Positions 10,324 to 22,325 are shown, numbered from the stretch's first letter. The stretch is DNA of 64,000 nucleotides from Paraphaeosphaeria minitans (GCA_015832175.1 WJXW01000004.1:3782001-3846000); one strand, 5' to 3'. Numbers and translations are program-made. Notes: a model not told the origin generated them from the sequence alone.

Positions 10324-12202
10324 TTAGAAGGTGGTCGTGGCTAGTCTGCTGGCCGCATTTTTTGCATCGATGCGATCGTCATCGTCGTCGGCACCGGCCT
10401 TGCTGGTCGCGCGCTTCCTTCCAGTGGCGCCTTCCTCATCGCCTGCCTCATCCTCCTCTTGCAATCCAGGGACCGCAGGGAAGCTACCGCTCAGGCTTCG
10501 GTTGAGTCCGTCGCCTGGCCGCCTTGGTACGCCAGACCAAGCGTCGCCCTTGGGGCCTTGCGAACTCGCCATAGAGATACGGCGCTGTGTCGGATGAGCC
10601 TCACGACCCAAACGTGAAAGCCCACCACTACTGTCTATTGCTCGGATATCGGGCCTCACGGACTCGAGTGTAGCGAGCGTGCGACGTTCCGCCTCAATCT
10701 GACGCACGACATATTCCCGTATCGCGTATCGCACGTCAGCTGCAGTTCGGTCGAACCACTTCCTTTGCTCTTGCAGCAGATTCGCTGTCACGCGCTGGGA
10801 CTTCTGAAGAAGATGTTGCTCGTGATTGCGGGCTTCTTCCAATGATGCGATAGCCTCATCGACCTTGTCCCTCTTCACACTTGAGCTGGTCTTCAAACGG
10901 TCTGCTGCTGACATCTTGGATTTGGTTGAAGCTTGCGCCTGCAGCAACTCGCGGAGGAGGATGTGTCGGTTGGTGAGAGTCTCCTTGACAATGAAGGCAT
11001 CGCTGCTGTGGTATTGGAGAGGGTCGCCCAGGGTTGTCGCCTCGGCTGTGCCTTGTGCAGCATGGAAATCGCCCGTTGCCTGAACGACTTTTCCTAGCTT
11101 TCTGTATGCCAGACCGAGGCCAACATGGGTTTCTTGCACATGCATTGCTGCGAGCTTTTGTCCGAGCTCGGACTCGGCAGCACCCAGGTCTTGACAATGT
11201 TAGCGTGGCGATACATGAGAGTCTGAAGCAACCTACTTCTCCGGGACTTGACAGCCTTCTCAAGCTTCTGCTCCGTGTCCATGGTTCCCAGGTAGAAAGC
11301 CTTGACGATCGGACGTGCAGCAGCGAGCTCAGGGGTGTCATCTGGTGGGGGTGCGAACTGTTTGATGACCTTCCGGCGGACACCAGTTGCAGGTTGCTTT
11401 CTCCGCACAACTGGACTGTACCCGAAGTCGCTCTCCACGAAGAAAACTATCTCCTCGTCTCGTAACAGAACCTCATTGCTGCATACCACATTCAACCATC
11501 GCTGTAAAGATGCCTTGACGCGCGCTTCGTCCTCGTCGGTTCCTGCGCCAGCGGCGGTAGTGGCAGGCGGTACTGCGGGTACCATGGCTTCCGGACATGC
11601 CGATATCAGGTGCTCGCCTAGCTTCACGAATTCAGAGTGCAGCCGTCGGACGTCGCGGAACTGAGTCGTACGAAACTTGGGGAGGTTGGTCTGGGGAATG
11701 TTAGCAAGCGTTATGGAGCTGAGACCTAGGTCCCATGAGAGCATCCGCGGCAATGGCGTACATAAACATCAAATCGGAGGACGGGGTCCTTCTTGCCCGT
11801 GCGCTCGAGGCCCGTCACCTTGGCTTGGAGCTTGTACTGGGTCTGAGGTTTCTGCGGGCGGTTTCCGTGATAGCGCTGAGGCTGTTGAGGCCCTTGTTGC
11901 CCCTGCGCCGCAGCTTGGTGTCGTTGTTGCGCTGCCTGGCCATCTTGCCTTAGGCCTTGCGATTGGGGTCGCGTCGGGTCGCCGTTTTCAGACGCCGTAA
12001 TCGGTCTGCCGTGCGAGTTCTGGTCGCCCATGTAACCATAGTTCTGCGTGTCCTGCCCGTAGGGGGATGCTTGCGGCGGGAGCGGAGACGAGGGGATGTC
12101 GTTGGTGGGAGGCTGGCCAAAGTTCGTCTTGTTATGCTGCGGCGACGATGCCCATGGGTCGCCTCCTGCTGGGTGGTCAGGATCATGCGCGGAGTAGTCC
12201 AT
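10324..12202 (-). CDS. vps17: Retromer sorting nexin Vps17 (PX-BAR)
   Basis: Exons are complement(11762..12202), complement(11237..11690) and complement(10324..11189), giving 586 residues. Introns are 11691..11761 (GTACGC...CTAACATTCCCCAG) and 11190..11236 (GTAGGT...AAG). The start MDYSAHDPDHP lies 37 codons inside a longer open frame and fits the acidic, disordered fungal N-terminus. A Gln/Pro-rich linker leads to a PX domain (about 120-245; LRFDVYTNLPKFRTTQFRDV, RRLHSEF). A BAR-type helical region follows (about 260-500, with LEEARNHEQHLLQKSQ and WFDRTAADVRYAIREY), then a charged tail. Vps17 pairs with Vps5 to form the membrane-bending part of retromer, which returns cargo from endosomes to the Golgi. 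It is divergent from MEF2 with about 207 bp between the start codons. Confidence 0.88.
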
Positions 12203-12409
12203 GACGGCGACAGCAATTGGAACACGGCGTGGGGCGTGGACGGGCTGACAAGCTGCCTGGCGTGGGTTGCTGTCTGCCGCTGCTCGGACGAGCGCCTTGG
12301 CCCGCTTGTTCACGACGGGGAAAGCGCGTCATCTCTCCACAGTCACGTGTCGCGTCGACGGTCATCTGCATTCTCAACCCCATCAGTTGATGTTGGGATA
12401 GCATTGGGA
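12203..12409. promoter_or_regulatory. Short bidirectional promoter, vps17 / MEF2
   Basis: Only 207 bp separate the divergent start codons of vps17 (12202) and MEF2 (12410). The segment must hold both promoters and 5' UTRs. I see no TATA box close to either gene. Confidence 0.5.
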
Positions 12410-15268
12410 ATGTGGTTTGCGTGGGCATGCTGTGCTCGTCGGGTCATTCGACACAATGTAGCAGCCCCAAGGAGGCTGTTGTCGACGCAGTCCAGCTCGC
12501 AGTTGGATCCGCTTTCGAAGACCACGAGAAACATTGGCATCATCGCTCACATCGATGCGGTGAGTATGTTGTCATCAATGACATGGCATTTACTGATTAG
12601 CCCAGGGTAAAACTACCACGACAGAGCGTATGCTCTATTACAGTGGCTACACGAGACGAATAGGAGGTAAGAAAATTCAGTCATCACCAAGTATCCAAGC
12701 CATGCACCTGGAACCCCTCCAGTAATCCGTATTCCGGGGTTTCCATCTTGACTGCCACCTGAAACATATCATATCACCTATATATTGCAGCAATAGAGCA
12801 TACGGAACTCTTTCTAACTCCCAATAGACGTAGACGAAGGATCGACCGTCACAGATTTCTTGCCTGCAGAGCGAGCAAGGGGTATCACCATTCAATCGGC
12901 GGCCATCACCTTCGATTGGCCTCCAAAGAACCCTCAAGCATCATTAACGCTGCCACCGGCTTCTTTTGACACTGTGCCATACTCTTCGTTCTCTCATAAC
13001 GTCAATCTTATCGATACGCCTGGCCACGCAGACTTTACCTTCGAAGTCCTCCGATCGCTCCGGGTTCTCGACGGCGCAGTATGCATCCTTGATGGCGTTG
13101 CCGGTGTTGAAGCCCAAACTGAGAAGGTCTGGACCCAAGCCGGCCAGTATCATATCCCTAGGATTATCTTCGTCAACAAGCTAGACCGAATCGGTGCAGC
13201 TTTCTCAAGAACCGTAAAAGAGATTGGCGTGAGACTGCATGGTTGGCCCGCAGTCTGCCAAATACCTTGGTGGAAAGGTGGCAATGGTGACTTTGTCGGG
13301 GTAGGCGATGTTGTCCACTTGAGAGGATTGTTGTGGCAAGGCTCAACCGATGGCAGCCAGATTCAGCCGTACACTCTCGAACAACTTGAGAGTGTTGACA
13401 AGACCTTCGCCGGCGAGATCAAGAAAGCTCGCATTGCACTGGTTGAGCTCCTGAGCGAGCACGATGATGTGATGGTCGAACATTTCCTTGAGTACGACGA
13501 GGATCATCTCGCAATTACTGGACTTCAAATCATGCAATCACTTCGCCGGACGGTGCTGCAGGCTCCCCAGTCAGTCATTCCAGTGTTTGCTGGTGCTAGC
13601 TTCCGAAATATCGGCGTACAGCCTCTCCTCGACTCTGTAGTTGACCTACTTCCTTCTCCTCTCGAACGACCGGATCCAGAGATCAGTGTCGGTAACCAGA
13701 TTGGTACCCTTGGGAAACTTCTTATTTCAGGACCAAACGCTCCGGCTCAGCCAGAGAAGAAGAGCAAGGACGAGAATGCGATCGGTCCGGCTGAAGCCCG
13801 CAGTCTCTCGGCCTGTGCCTTAGCTTTCAAGGTCGTCAATGATCTCAAACGAGGCATGCTTGTATACGTTCGTGTCTATAGCGGTAAGCTGGACCGTGGC
13901 GCCAATTTGTACAACACCAACCTTCACGTTGCGGAGCGCGCCCCTCGCATCTTGAAGATGTATGCGAATGATGCTGTCGAAGTTGACTCACTTTCATCGG
14001 GCCAAATCGGTGTCATCCCCGGCCTCAAGTACGCCCGTACAGGCGACACCCTGATCTGGTGCAAAGGCTTGGCTTTGAAGGTACAGCCTCCAGGTGGGCT
14101 TAAAAGCCTACAACTGAAGCCAATCACCGTTCCGCCTCCTGTTTTCTTTACCAGTATCGAGCCGCACAGCCTGAGCGAGCAAAAACATGTACAGGAATGC
14201 TTGGCCATCCTTCTACGCGAAGACCCAAGCTTGCACCTTACGGTTGATGAGGAAAGTGGACAGACTCATCTTGCAGGGATGGGTGATCTTCACCTGGAGA
14301 TTGCACGAGATCGCCTGCTCAATGACTACAAGGCCAAAGCGCGCATTGGCAAGATCGAGATCGGATACCGTGAGACGATCACTTCGTCGACCTCTCCTAA
14401 CACGTACATCCTCGATAAGATGATAGCAAGTAAACCGGCTAAAGCTGGCATTACAGTCGCTCTAGCACCTACCGAGGACATGATTGTACCCGTATCAATA
14501 CGCGGAGACACCTTGCCAGAGGACGGTCCCTTCGAAACTACATACTTTCTCCCCGACAACTGCAGAATACATATCACGCATCCCAACCTTTCGCGCCACG
14601 ACTCCAGTGGTCACAAGAATCACATCCCGCCGCACCTCAGCCTTCCGGGCATCCTGGCCTCTATACATTCCGGTGCATCGGCAGCTCTAGCTCGCGGGCC
14701 CTACAATGGCTACGCTGTGTCCAATACGAGGATTGAAATCAATGTAGATGCAGCAGGTCATCTTTTCAACGAGACTACGCCAACGGCAATCTCCATGGCT
14801 ACCAGGACAGCTGTGCAAAATAACCTGAAGGACGCTAACGACGCCAGCCCATCAGTCCTCATGGAACCCGTTATGCTTGTCACCATCTTTGTGAACGAGG
14901 GATCCCTTGGTGCCGTCGTTCAGGACATATCTTCTTCCCGCGGCGGCCAAGTGCTCTCCCTCGACACATCCGATGCCCCGGTTCCTACGACATCGCTCAC
15001 ATCTGCGCTGCCTACGGTCGACCCGAACAAGATATACACGCCGCCTGATCCTTTCGCGTCTGGAACTGGGGATGTCGGGTCGGGAATCGGAGACCGCCAG
15101 AGGCAGATTGTAGCGAGGGTGCCGTTGAAGGAGATGGTGGGGTATCTGAATCAGCTGCGTGCGTTGACGGGTGGTAGGGGAACATTTGTGATGAGTGTGG
15201 ATGGTTTCGAGAGGATGGCAGCGCAGAGGCAGAAGGATGTTATGGATTCGATGAGGGAGTTTGCGTGA
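12410..15268 (+). CDS. MEF2: Mitochondrial elongation factor G2 / ribosome-recycling GTPase
   Basis: Exons 12410..12559, 12606..12666 and 12828..15268 give 883 residues. Introns are 12560..12605 (GTGAGT...CCCAG) and 12667..12827 (GTAAGA...AATAG); the first splits the P-loop, and splicing restores [14 protein letters not shown]. The N-terminus is a mitochondrial presequence (Arg-rich, RRLLSTQSS). GTPase motifs are all present: GKTTT, switch region [16 protein letters not shown] and NKLDR. Domains II-V of EF-G follow ([25 protein letters not shown]). In eukaryotes this paralogue acts with mitochondrial RRF to split ribosomes after termination, while MEF1 does translocation. I chose MEF2 over MEF1 because of the [14 protein letters not shown]...[20 protein letters not shown] pattern and the long insert in the central region; the split is fairly but not fully certain. 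Confidence 0.88.
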
Positions 15269-15902
15269 GCTTCGGAAGTTGGTGAAGAGCCGTGTAAGTT
15301 ATAAATGTATCAAGGGCGCAAAAATGGACATGTGGCACGATGTAGGTATATGTAAGCTACGTGTTAAGAGACATCTGTAGGTACTGTGAGTGGGCACAAG
15401 AGATGACGAGCGTCTTTCCTCTTCCAACCCAAGCCTGCTTCAGCGCCGTGACATTCTTGGTGTACGCAGCCATTTCTACACCCTGTATGCTCATGTCTTA
15501 TCTCAGGATTTCGGTTTCCACCTTCCCTTCCCGCCATGAGGAAGCTGCCTCCAAGGTCGGATCCACGGGCGATTGTTGCGCTTCACAAAGGTTCTCCCGG
15601 CAGATTCCTGTTGCGTCATGCTTGGTATGTAGTGGCTATATTTTCTGCTGGCTCCATGGATGACACCTTGGACAATTTCTTTTTTGCTCTCTCTCTCTGT
15701 CCCTCTCTCTCCCTCTCTCCCTCTCTCTCTCCCTCTCTCCCTCTCTCTCTCTCTCCCTCTCTCTCTCCCTCTCTCTCTCCCTCTCTCTCTCCCTCTCTCT
15801 CTCCCTCTCTCTCTCCCTCTCTCTCTCCCTCTCTCTCTCCCTCTCTCTCTCCCTCTCTCTCTCTCTTTCTCTCTCCGTCCGCACGCCCCCATTGGAGACC
15901 TT
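15269..15902. other. Intergenic region containing a CT-rich tract
   Basis: 634 bases lie between the MEF2 stop and the start of the RRM gene. The 3' half is the polypyrimidine minisatellite listed separately; the 5' half should hold the MEF2 3' UTR and the upstream promoter of the RRM gene. Confidence 0.5.
15686..15877. repeat. Polypyrimidine minisatellite, 12-nt unit CCCTCTCTCTCT
   Basis: About 190 bp of almost pure C/T on the plus strand. The core is a 12-nt unit CCCTCTCTCTCT repeated in near-perfect tandem, with slightly irregular ends. Long mirror-like purine/pyrimidine tracts can form triplex DNA, and CT-rich tracts are frequent in fungal core promoters. It ends about 25 bp before the start codon of the next gene, so it probably lies in that gene's promoter or 5' UTR. 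Confidence 0.9.
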
Positions 15903-18620
15903 ATGGTCCCATCTAGCTTTTCTGCAGTGCCGTATAGCACGGAGAGGCTCGCTGAGGCAGGCTTCCGAGGTGCTCTCAACGAAATAACGGAGGGTGTTAA
16001 AAACTTTCCTGTGTCGCAGCGAAGCCCTTCTTCAGCAGGTGAGCCTGCTCGTCTCTCACTCCGCCCGCGCCTTCCCTAACTGATCAACAGCGTTTGCTAC
16101 CTCTGACACCAACAACCAAGAACTTACGCCAGCCGTCAATAGCTCGCCCACCGTCGAACAGGCAACACAGGCAGCGTCTCCATTCCTTCCATTACACCCC
16201 GCAGCCGCATCACCTTCTGCACTCAAGCAGACTCACTCTGCTCTTGCAGCCCAAGGTAGGCAGGCACAAACCGACTCCCTTCTTCAGCCTCAATACTGAC
16301 CAGCAGCACTTCCGCCGTCCGTCGAGATGGATCGCAACCCTCACCATGGCACGCCGCCGCGTCCGCCTTACGGCTCCCAAGATGCCCGCAGCGGTAGCAG
16401 CTTTCCCACGCAGGCACACGCACCGATCGGAAGCATCAGCTTGAAAAAATCTGCGGTTCGGGTTGCGCGTCCTGCTGGAATTCCTTCGGAAACGCCCAGC
16501 CGCGCCAGCGCTCCCTCGCCTTCGCCGCCTGTCCAGGCTGAGCCGAAGCACGAAGATGGGTACGTTGCGGGCTTTTGTTCAATCGAACGCTTGGAGATCT
16601 ACCGAACCGAGCTGTCCGGTCGTGAACACGCTGGCCATGGAAGATCTCCAGGCGATTGATGAGTACTTGCAGCAACTTCGTGCTAGAAAAAGACTAACAT
16701 ATTGCAGACACATATTCCCGGTCCCGACCGCCCGTGCGCCATCTGCTCCTACCCTTGAGGATACCATCTCATCTGTCTCAAAAGAGGCGGATGCGCTCGA
16801 AGAGCTGTTCGCGCGGCTGACCACGCCGTCCACGCCATCGACTGCGACTGCGACCTCTGCGCTGAAAGGATCTAGCAAGTCCTTTGCACCTGCCACTGCG
16901 GCCCAGAAGTCCGCTTCTTCTACAGCAAGGGATATCAACAAAGAAGCGGACAGCGCGAACGCTACCATGTCCTTCACATCCGGTGTCAAGGTTGAGGGGT
17001 CTCCTAAGGGAGGACTCGTGCCTATCAAAGAAGAGCCGGTTGACGACGACGTGTCGCCTGTCTCTGCTACGTCCAGCATTGATAAGACTGCCCCGGAGAA
17101 GAAGCCTGAGGCGCGCATATCCGAGAATGCCCCTAGTAAGTCATTCAATGCTGCTCCCCCCAATTCTGCCACAGAGAAAGACGTTGAGTGGCGGTGGCCT
17201 TTGCATTGTCAGTGCTGGGGTGATGATCTGTGCAAGAATTGTTCTGCTACACTACCTTCTCGCGAGTATTTCATTCAACATGAGGTCCGACATGAATTAA
17301 CCCAAAGACTAGCCGTCTCAGAGAACCAGTCTCTTCAGTCTTTGGAACGCCAGTTCGTGCAGAAAGCCGCGGACTGTATCACTTCGCTACCATCGAACGT
17401 AGGCCCAACTGCTGAGATTATCAAGAGTGTGACTGACAAAATTCGTCGCCCTTACGCTCCGTCAGCAGTCCTTGAGCCAGAGGTCGTTGAAGTCCTCAAG
17501 ACTCGATATGTAGATGCAGTGGTCTCGTTCCTTGGAGAGGTGAACAGGGACAAGAAGCCTGTTACCAAAGAACAGATCGGAGACATCTTGGCTACCAGCG
17601 ACGGAAATCTCTTGTACCTATGTGCGTTGTTGGCGGATCAAGAGTATATATCCATCGATAATCTTGATCAGGTATGGTAGCATGCAAGCTGACTTGGTTT
17701 TCTACTAATGGAATCATCAGATCGTTGGCTTGAGCAGGGCAGTCGAAGGCGTTCTCCCAAAGGATGAAGACGCAAAGTCGGCTTCACCTGTCCCAGTTGG
17801 TGGCTCGAAGGGTTCTCTCGATGACATGACCCCATGGCCGGCTCGCGAGAAGCGAGAGAACGGTGAGACTGCTGAAAGTCGCGTCGCTGAAACCTGCTTA
17901 CTCTTGTTCTAGCACCCAAATGTCGGACATGTCTTCTCACCAGCTTGCCCGAGAATCTCACTATCAACAAGCTGCAAACTTTGGTCAGTATACCTTCCAC
18001 ATGAAGACGGGCATTGCTGACATCTTCGGATGCAGGTCTGGGGCGGCAGAATCGAGTCGCTTCAACTTCTCAAGGCCGGCTCGAAGACCGCTATTGTCAA
18101 GTTCTTCGCCCCCGAGGCATGCGATAAGTACTTCAAGGCTACTGAGAACGGCATCACTATCCCCGGAACCAAAGTCGTCGTCTTCGTGGAGAAGGCAGAG
18201 GGTCCGGACTCGGTCAACGACGTGCTTGCTGCCTGCACCGAGGGCGATGCTACGCGCTGTATTCGAGCCTACGATGTGGACGAAGACTGGGGCGATGTTT
18301 TTCTCATGAAACTTGCTTCTCGAGCCAAGGGTGGCCAGCTCAAGCGTGAAGTCGACATTATCAAGCGCGGAAGGACTGATAAAGGCGTAAGTTGGCGCTC
18401 AAGACCGTGTCTGCGGCACTTACTAACCTTGCAATAGCGATTTTATATAGAGTTCCGCTTCGCAAACGTCTATGGAGCTCTTCAGTTCAAGCGGGAGCTT
18501 AAGGACGACCCGGACTGGGAGCACTGCACCATCGGATACGCGCCCGATCCATGTGAGACCGCTCAAGGTATTCATATCAAGGATGAGGAAGAGAAGGCGA
18601 AGACTGGTGGATTCTTCTAG
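15903..18620 (+). CDS. RRM-type RNA-binding protein with Cys cluster, eight exons
   Basis: Exons are 15903..16038, 16091..16255, 16307..16559, 16708..17671, 17721..17862, 17913..17983, 18036..18386 and 18438..18620, giving 754 residues. All seven introns are GT-AG and the frame is open across every join. The first 250 residues are Ser/Pro/Ala-rich and disordered. Around residue 350 is a Cys cluster (CQC, then C-x2-C and two His) that could bind zinc. A conserved helical block follows. The last 200 residues look like one or two RRM folds (CLLTSLPENLTINKLQTLVW; FYIEFRFANVYGALQFK). RNA binding is inferred from fold-like pattern, and the biological role is unknown. The start at 15903 follows the CT tract; a frame also runs back through the tract to an ATG at 15660, which I think is spurious. 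The acceptor at 16306 is a NAGNAG (CAGCAG) that could add one Ala. Confidence 0.72.
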
Positions 18621-18940
18621 GTCATGGACACGTGAAGCCGTGCTGCTCATTACGATCAGCTGCGTTGCAAACCGGCGGTAGCGGTCATGTTTGGCGTGGA
18701 AAAAGTACTTTGGCGTTCGGACGGGAATTTGAGGATATAAAACGCCCGACACCAAATTGTTCGGGCGCGAGCCATGACGCAGTTGGCTTTTTCATAGCTT
18801 CTACTGAAGGAACACATGTTCCATGCAGTAGCTGGACACAAATGAATAGGATCGAGATGTAGTCTTATCGGTGCGTGTGTGCAATCTTCACATGATGGCA
18901 TGTGCGTCCATGTTCTTTCCCTCCCGCGACAAGCACGCAT
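18621..18940. other. Convergent intergenic region
   Basis: 320 bases between the stops of the RRM gene and thi6. They hold both 3' UTRs; nothing else is seen. Confidence 0.5.
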
Positions 18941-21133
18941 CTACAGCTCCTTCAAGATCCCCGCATCTTCCACCTCGCCCAAAGGCTCCACCTTGAGCCT
19001 CTGCCCGTCCTCTTCCAGCCCCCCATCCACAGCCGCCTTCCTCCGCGCATACAACGCATCCACGAAACATGGCATAAACGTGCCGGGACCCCTCACCGCC
19101 TCGCTCCGGCCCGCGTCCTCGGCCGCAATCTCAAAGTGCAGCACCGCGGCGGCGGCGGCGATGAAGGGGTCTTGGGGTGCGGCGGCTAGGTACGCGGAGA
19201 TGGCAGTGCCGAGGGTGCAGCCGCTACCCGTCACCATGCCGAGGTAGACGTGGCCGTTGGAGATGGCATAGGTGCGGCGGCCGTCGGAGAGGACGTCGGT
19301 TGCGCCGGTCATGACTAAAGGGGGCGAGGGGGGGTCAGTACATGGTCAAGCACACAGAGGGGTAGGGGGAAGAAGTCGGTGCCGTGTGACCAGTTTCTGG
19401 GAATTGAGAAACCGTGGAAGGGGGGGAACTACGTACGGACGACGGTGCGCTCGCGGAGGGCGAGACGCTGGACGATGTATGCTCGTTGCGGGAGGGAATA
19501 GGACGGGGGGCCCGAGTCTACGCCACGCTGTTGCTGCTGCTGCTGCTGCTGCGCTCGTTGTTCCGATGCCACGGCGAAGCCGGAGGCCTGCGCGACGGCG
19601 AGGATCTCTCTTTCGTTCCCCTTGATGACGGAAAAGTAGCCCGAGGCGAGGAGGAAGGACAGGGCGTCTTTTCGTGCGGCCGTGGCGCCTGCGCCGACGG
19701 GGTCGAGGACCACGGGACGGCCGGCGGCGTTATAGGCTGCGATGGCGAGGGCGTGGTTCTTCAGGGCGTCCGGGGTCGCGGTGCCCATGTTTACGACGAG
19801 GGCGCCGTCCAGGCGCGCGAGGTCGGGGGCTTCGGCGCCGTTGTTGGACATGATGGGCGAGGCGCCGATGGCGAGGGCGACGGAGGCGGCGAAGTTTTGG
19901 ACGACCAGGTTGGTCATGTTGTGGGATAGGGGGGAGGCGGCGTGGACGGCTTTTGTGAGGGCAAGGGATGTGGTGTGCAGGTGGGCGAGGGAGGTCCAGT
20001 CGGCATTGCTGTTGGTTGATGGGGAGGCGTGGATGAAAGTCGGTCGTGTGCAGAGAAGCGTTTTGAGGTTTGCAGCAGCCTGCTCGACGTCTTTTGCGCC
20101 GATGATGGCGGAGACAACAGCCACGCCGTCGATGGATTTTGGTGGCGACGAGGGGTCCGAGGGGGCGTGGAGTTGGTAGGTCACTCGCTGGGCGTTGAGG
20201 GCGTTGACGCCGCCTATGCAGACTGTTTTTATCTTCCTGGCAGCCTCGTCGCCGGATGTGTCCAGGTAACGCAGGATCCTGCGTATGCCGTTGACGCCGA
20301 TGATATCTTTGGTGTTCTTCTTCGTCGAGGTGGCATACAGCGTGCCGATGCCCAAGTAGTCTGCTCCACGCTCGACGGCGATGCGTGCTTCTTCCATGGA
20401 GGAGACGGTGGCACCTATGATTTTGTCGTCGCCCAGGAGTTTGCGGGCTTCGACAACGTTCATATCATCCTGACCTAGATGGACGCCCTCGCAGCCCACG
20501 GCGAGGGCTACGTCGACGCGGTCGTTGATGAGAAGGGGGACGTTGTGCTTTTTGCATGTCCCATGGAGGGCTTTTGCGGTTGAGATGAGGGCGCCGGTGT
20601 CACTGGTCTTGTCTCTGTATTGTAGCACGGTCACACCTGGCCTGGGTCAGCGATCGGCACTGACTTTGTGTTATCATGTGGAAGTGGACGTATGAAGCAT
20701 GCAGAGAAGAGAAGAAGCAAATGATGATGTAAATGGAGATTGCTAAAAGATGATGTAGATGACGATTGCTAAAGATGATGCAGATGAAAACTGCTAAAAG
20801 ATGATGCAGACAAAGATTGCCGAAAGGTGATTTAGACGAAGATTTCTTAAGGATGATGTAAATAGAGACTGCTAAAAGTTGATGTAGATGACGATTGCTA
20901 AAGATGATGCGGATGAAAACTGCTGAAGGATGATGCAGACAAAGATTGCTGAAAGGTGATTTAGATGAAGATTGCTAAAAGATGATGTAGATGGAGATTG
21001 CTACAAGATGATTGGGATCAAGGTTACCTCCAAGGAGCGCCTGCTCAACAACCTCAACAAGATTCCGTGACCCCAAGATGGCGTCCGTAGAGTCGGTGAC
21101 GAGATACAAGGTATAGTCGACCTGGCCCTTCAT
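18941..21133 (-). CDS. THI6: Bifunctional thiamine-phosphate synthase / hydroxyethylthiazole kinase
   Basis: Exons are complement(21028..21133), complement(19437..20636) and complement(18941..19314), giving 559 residues. The N-terminal half is thiamine-phosphate synthase (VDYTLYLVTDST, VTVLQYRDK, INDRVDVALAVGCEGVHLGQ, DYLGIGTLYAT). The C-terminal half is hydroxyethylthiazole kinase (SHNMTNLVVQNF, VLDPVGAGATAARKD, VTGSGCTLGTAI). The enzyme phosphorylates hydroxyethylthiazole and joins it to HMP-PP, the last committed steps to thiamine phosphate. Intron 1 (20637..21027) is 391 nt, unusually long, and filled with a nested tandem repeat; intron 2 (19315..19436) is 122 nt. A run of eight Gln lies between the two kinase subregions just before exon 3, a likely length-variable linker. 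I looked for a TPP-riboswitch CTGAGA core in intron 1 and did not find one. Confidence 0.93.
20723..21006. repeat. Nested minisatellite inside thi6 intron 1 (11 units of about 26 bp)
   Basis: Eleven tandem units of 25-27 bp, typified by GATGATGTAGATG followed by a GATTGCTAAA end. Five consecutive units (20723-20851) are repeated as a block (20852-20980). Both blocks are exactly 129 bp with about 11 differences. One more unit (20981-21006) precedes the donor side. The array occupies about 73% of the 391-nt intron and leaves the splice sites free. Confidence 0.92.
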
Positions 21134-22325
21134 CCTTGCAGGAAAGGTCACGGACGGGCAGTTTGGTGTGCGGGCGTGATGGGCGAACAGGTACGGTAGT
21201 CCACCAATGTGGGCGTCTGTGGCTGAATCTGCAAGGCTGCGAGACGGGGCGGGGCGGACGTCGAAGGGAGTGCCTAGGTATCTAGTGCTAACTGGTGCTA
21301 GAGTGTTTTCAAGACGGTTGACTTCGCGTGACTACTCCGAGGCTGCCGGGGCCTGCCGCGATTTTTTCGGTGATGCAAATTTGGGGGGTAGACTAGTAGG
21401 TGTCAGAGTTGCATCGCACAGTGAATTATGCAATAGGGGACATGTGCCTGCAACACCATCTCAGCGCCAGACCTGAACCCAGATATTTCCATAGTAACAT
21501 AGCAACAATCAAACGTCCTTGACAACCGCATGTTCAAGCAGACCGAATTCCTTGGTGCCTGCGCTGACTGCTTGATGCCTGCGCTGACTGCTTGATGCCT
21601 ACGCTGACTGTTTGATGCCGACTCCCGCTTGCCAGGCAGCAGAAGGGAGTCTAGCGATAATGCATGCCGTCCTGGAAGCAGATGACGTGCAGGCGGTTGG
21701 GCGTGGTAAAATTGGATTTTGCTGGCGTGGTGCTGCACCATGGCTCATGCCCTTCTCGGCGGGCGAACCCTCTTATAAAAACTGGATCGCCGGCTGATGG
21801 CTTCTCTCCTCTTCGACACGCCCGCCCGCCGTCTGCCGCACGCTCGACTCCCCCACTCAGCCACCACACAAGTCCATTCAAAATTCACTTCTGCCAGTGA
21901 ATACGCTGCGCAAACCCTCGCCGCACCAGCAAACCCCGCCAAGCACACTGCAGAGTCGCAAGCCCGCGACCGCCTGCCAAACCGCCACCTCGTACCTCAA
22001 ACCCTCCCCACTACCCTCCACGCCGCCTCGTCAACTGGCATATGTATTCGCGCCAAAGGAACGCTTTCCGACTCGACCCTCCGCCCGAGCTGCAATCATT
22101 TCGCAGTACGCGGAAACCTAGCAGCATCCACCACTGCACCAACGGCTAGGCCCCTACACGACGTCCTCACGTCCTCACGTCCACAACCCACCCTGCACCC
22201 ACCTAAAGTCTGCATTTACTGCATGTCTTTTTCGGCCCTCAAAAACACTCGCAGTGTTCCCATAGCCGTCCGCCCGCTACCCCAGAAATAATTCCCAGCC
22301 CATCAACAACCCCGCCACCGCAACC
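21134..22325. other. Divergent promoter region, thi6 / eIF5
   Basis: 1.19 kb between divergent starts. The half nearer eIF5 is pyrimidine/Pro-codon rich, as expected for a 5' UTR and promoter of a highly expressed gene. A 20-bp triple repeat lies at 21556-21615. Open frames here are not convincing. Confidence 0.45.
21556..21615. repeat. Three tandem copies of a 20-bp unit
   Basis: The unit TGCCTGCGCTGACTGCTTGA occurs twice exactly (21556-21575, 21576-21595) and once with two C-to-T-type changes (21596-21615). It lies in the thi6/eIF5 intergenic region. Confidence 0.85.

Noticed and set aside
15503..16079. Long frames encoding Arg-Glu or Ser-Leu-Pro repeats across the CT tract
   Set aside because: They are translations of the 12-nt CT repeat, not proteins; the real gene starts after the tract.
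20637..21027. TPP riboswitch in the thi6 intron
   Set aside because: No CTGAGA core or matching P-elements were found; the intron is a minisatellite instead.
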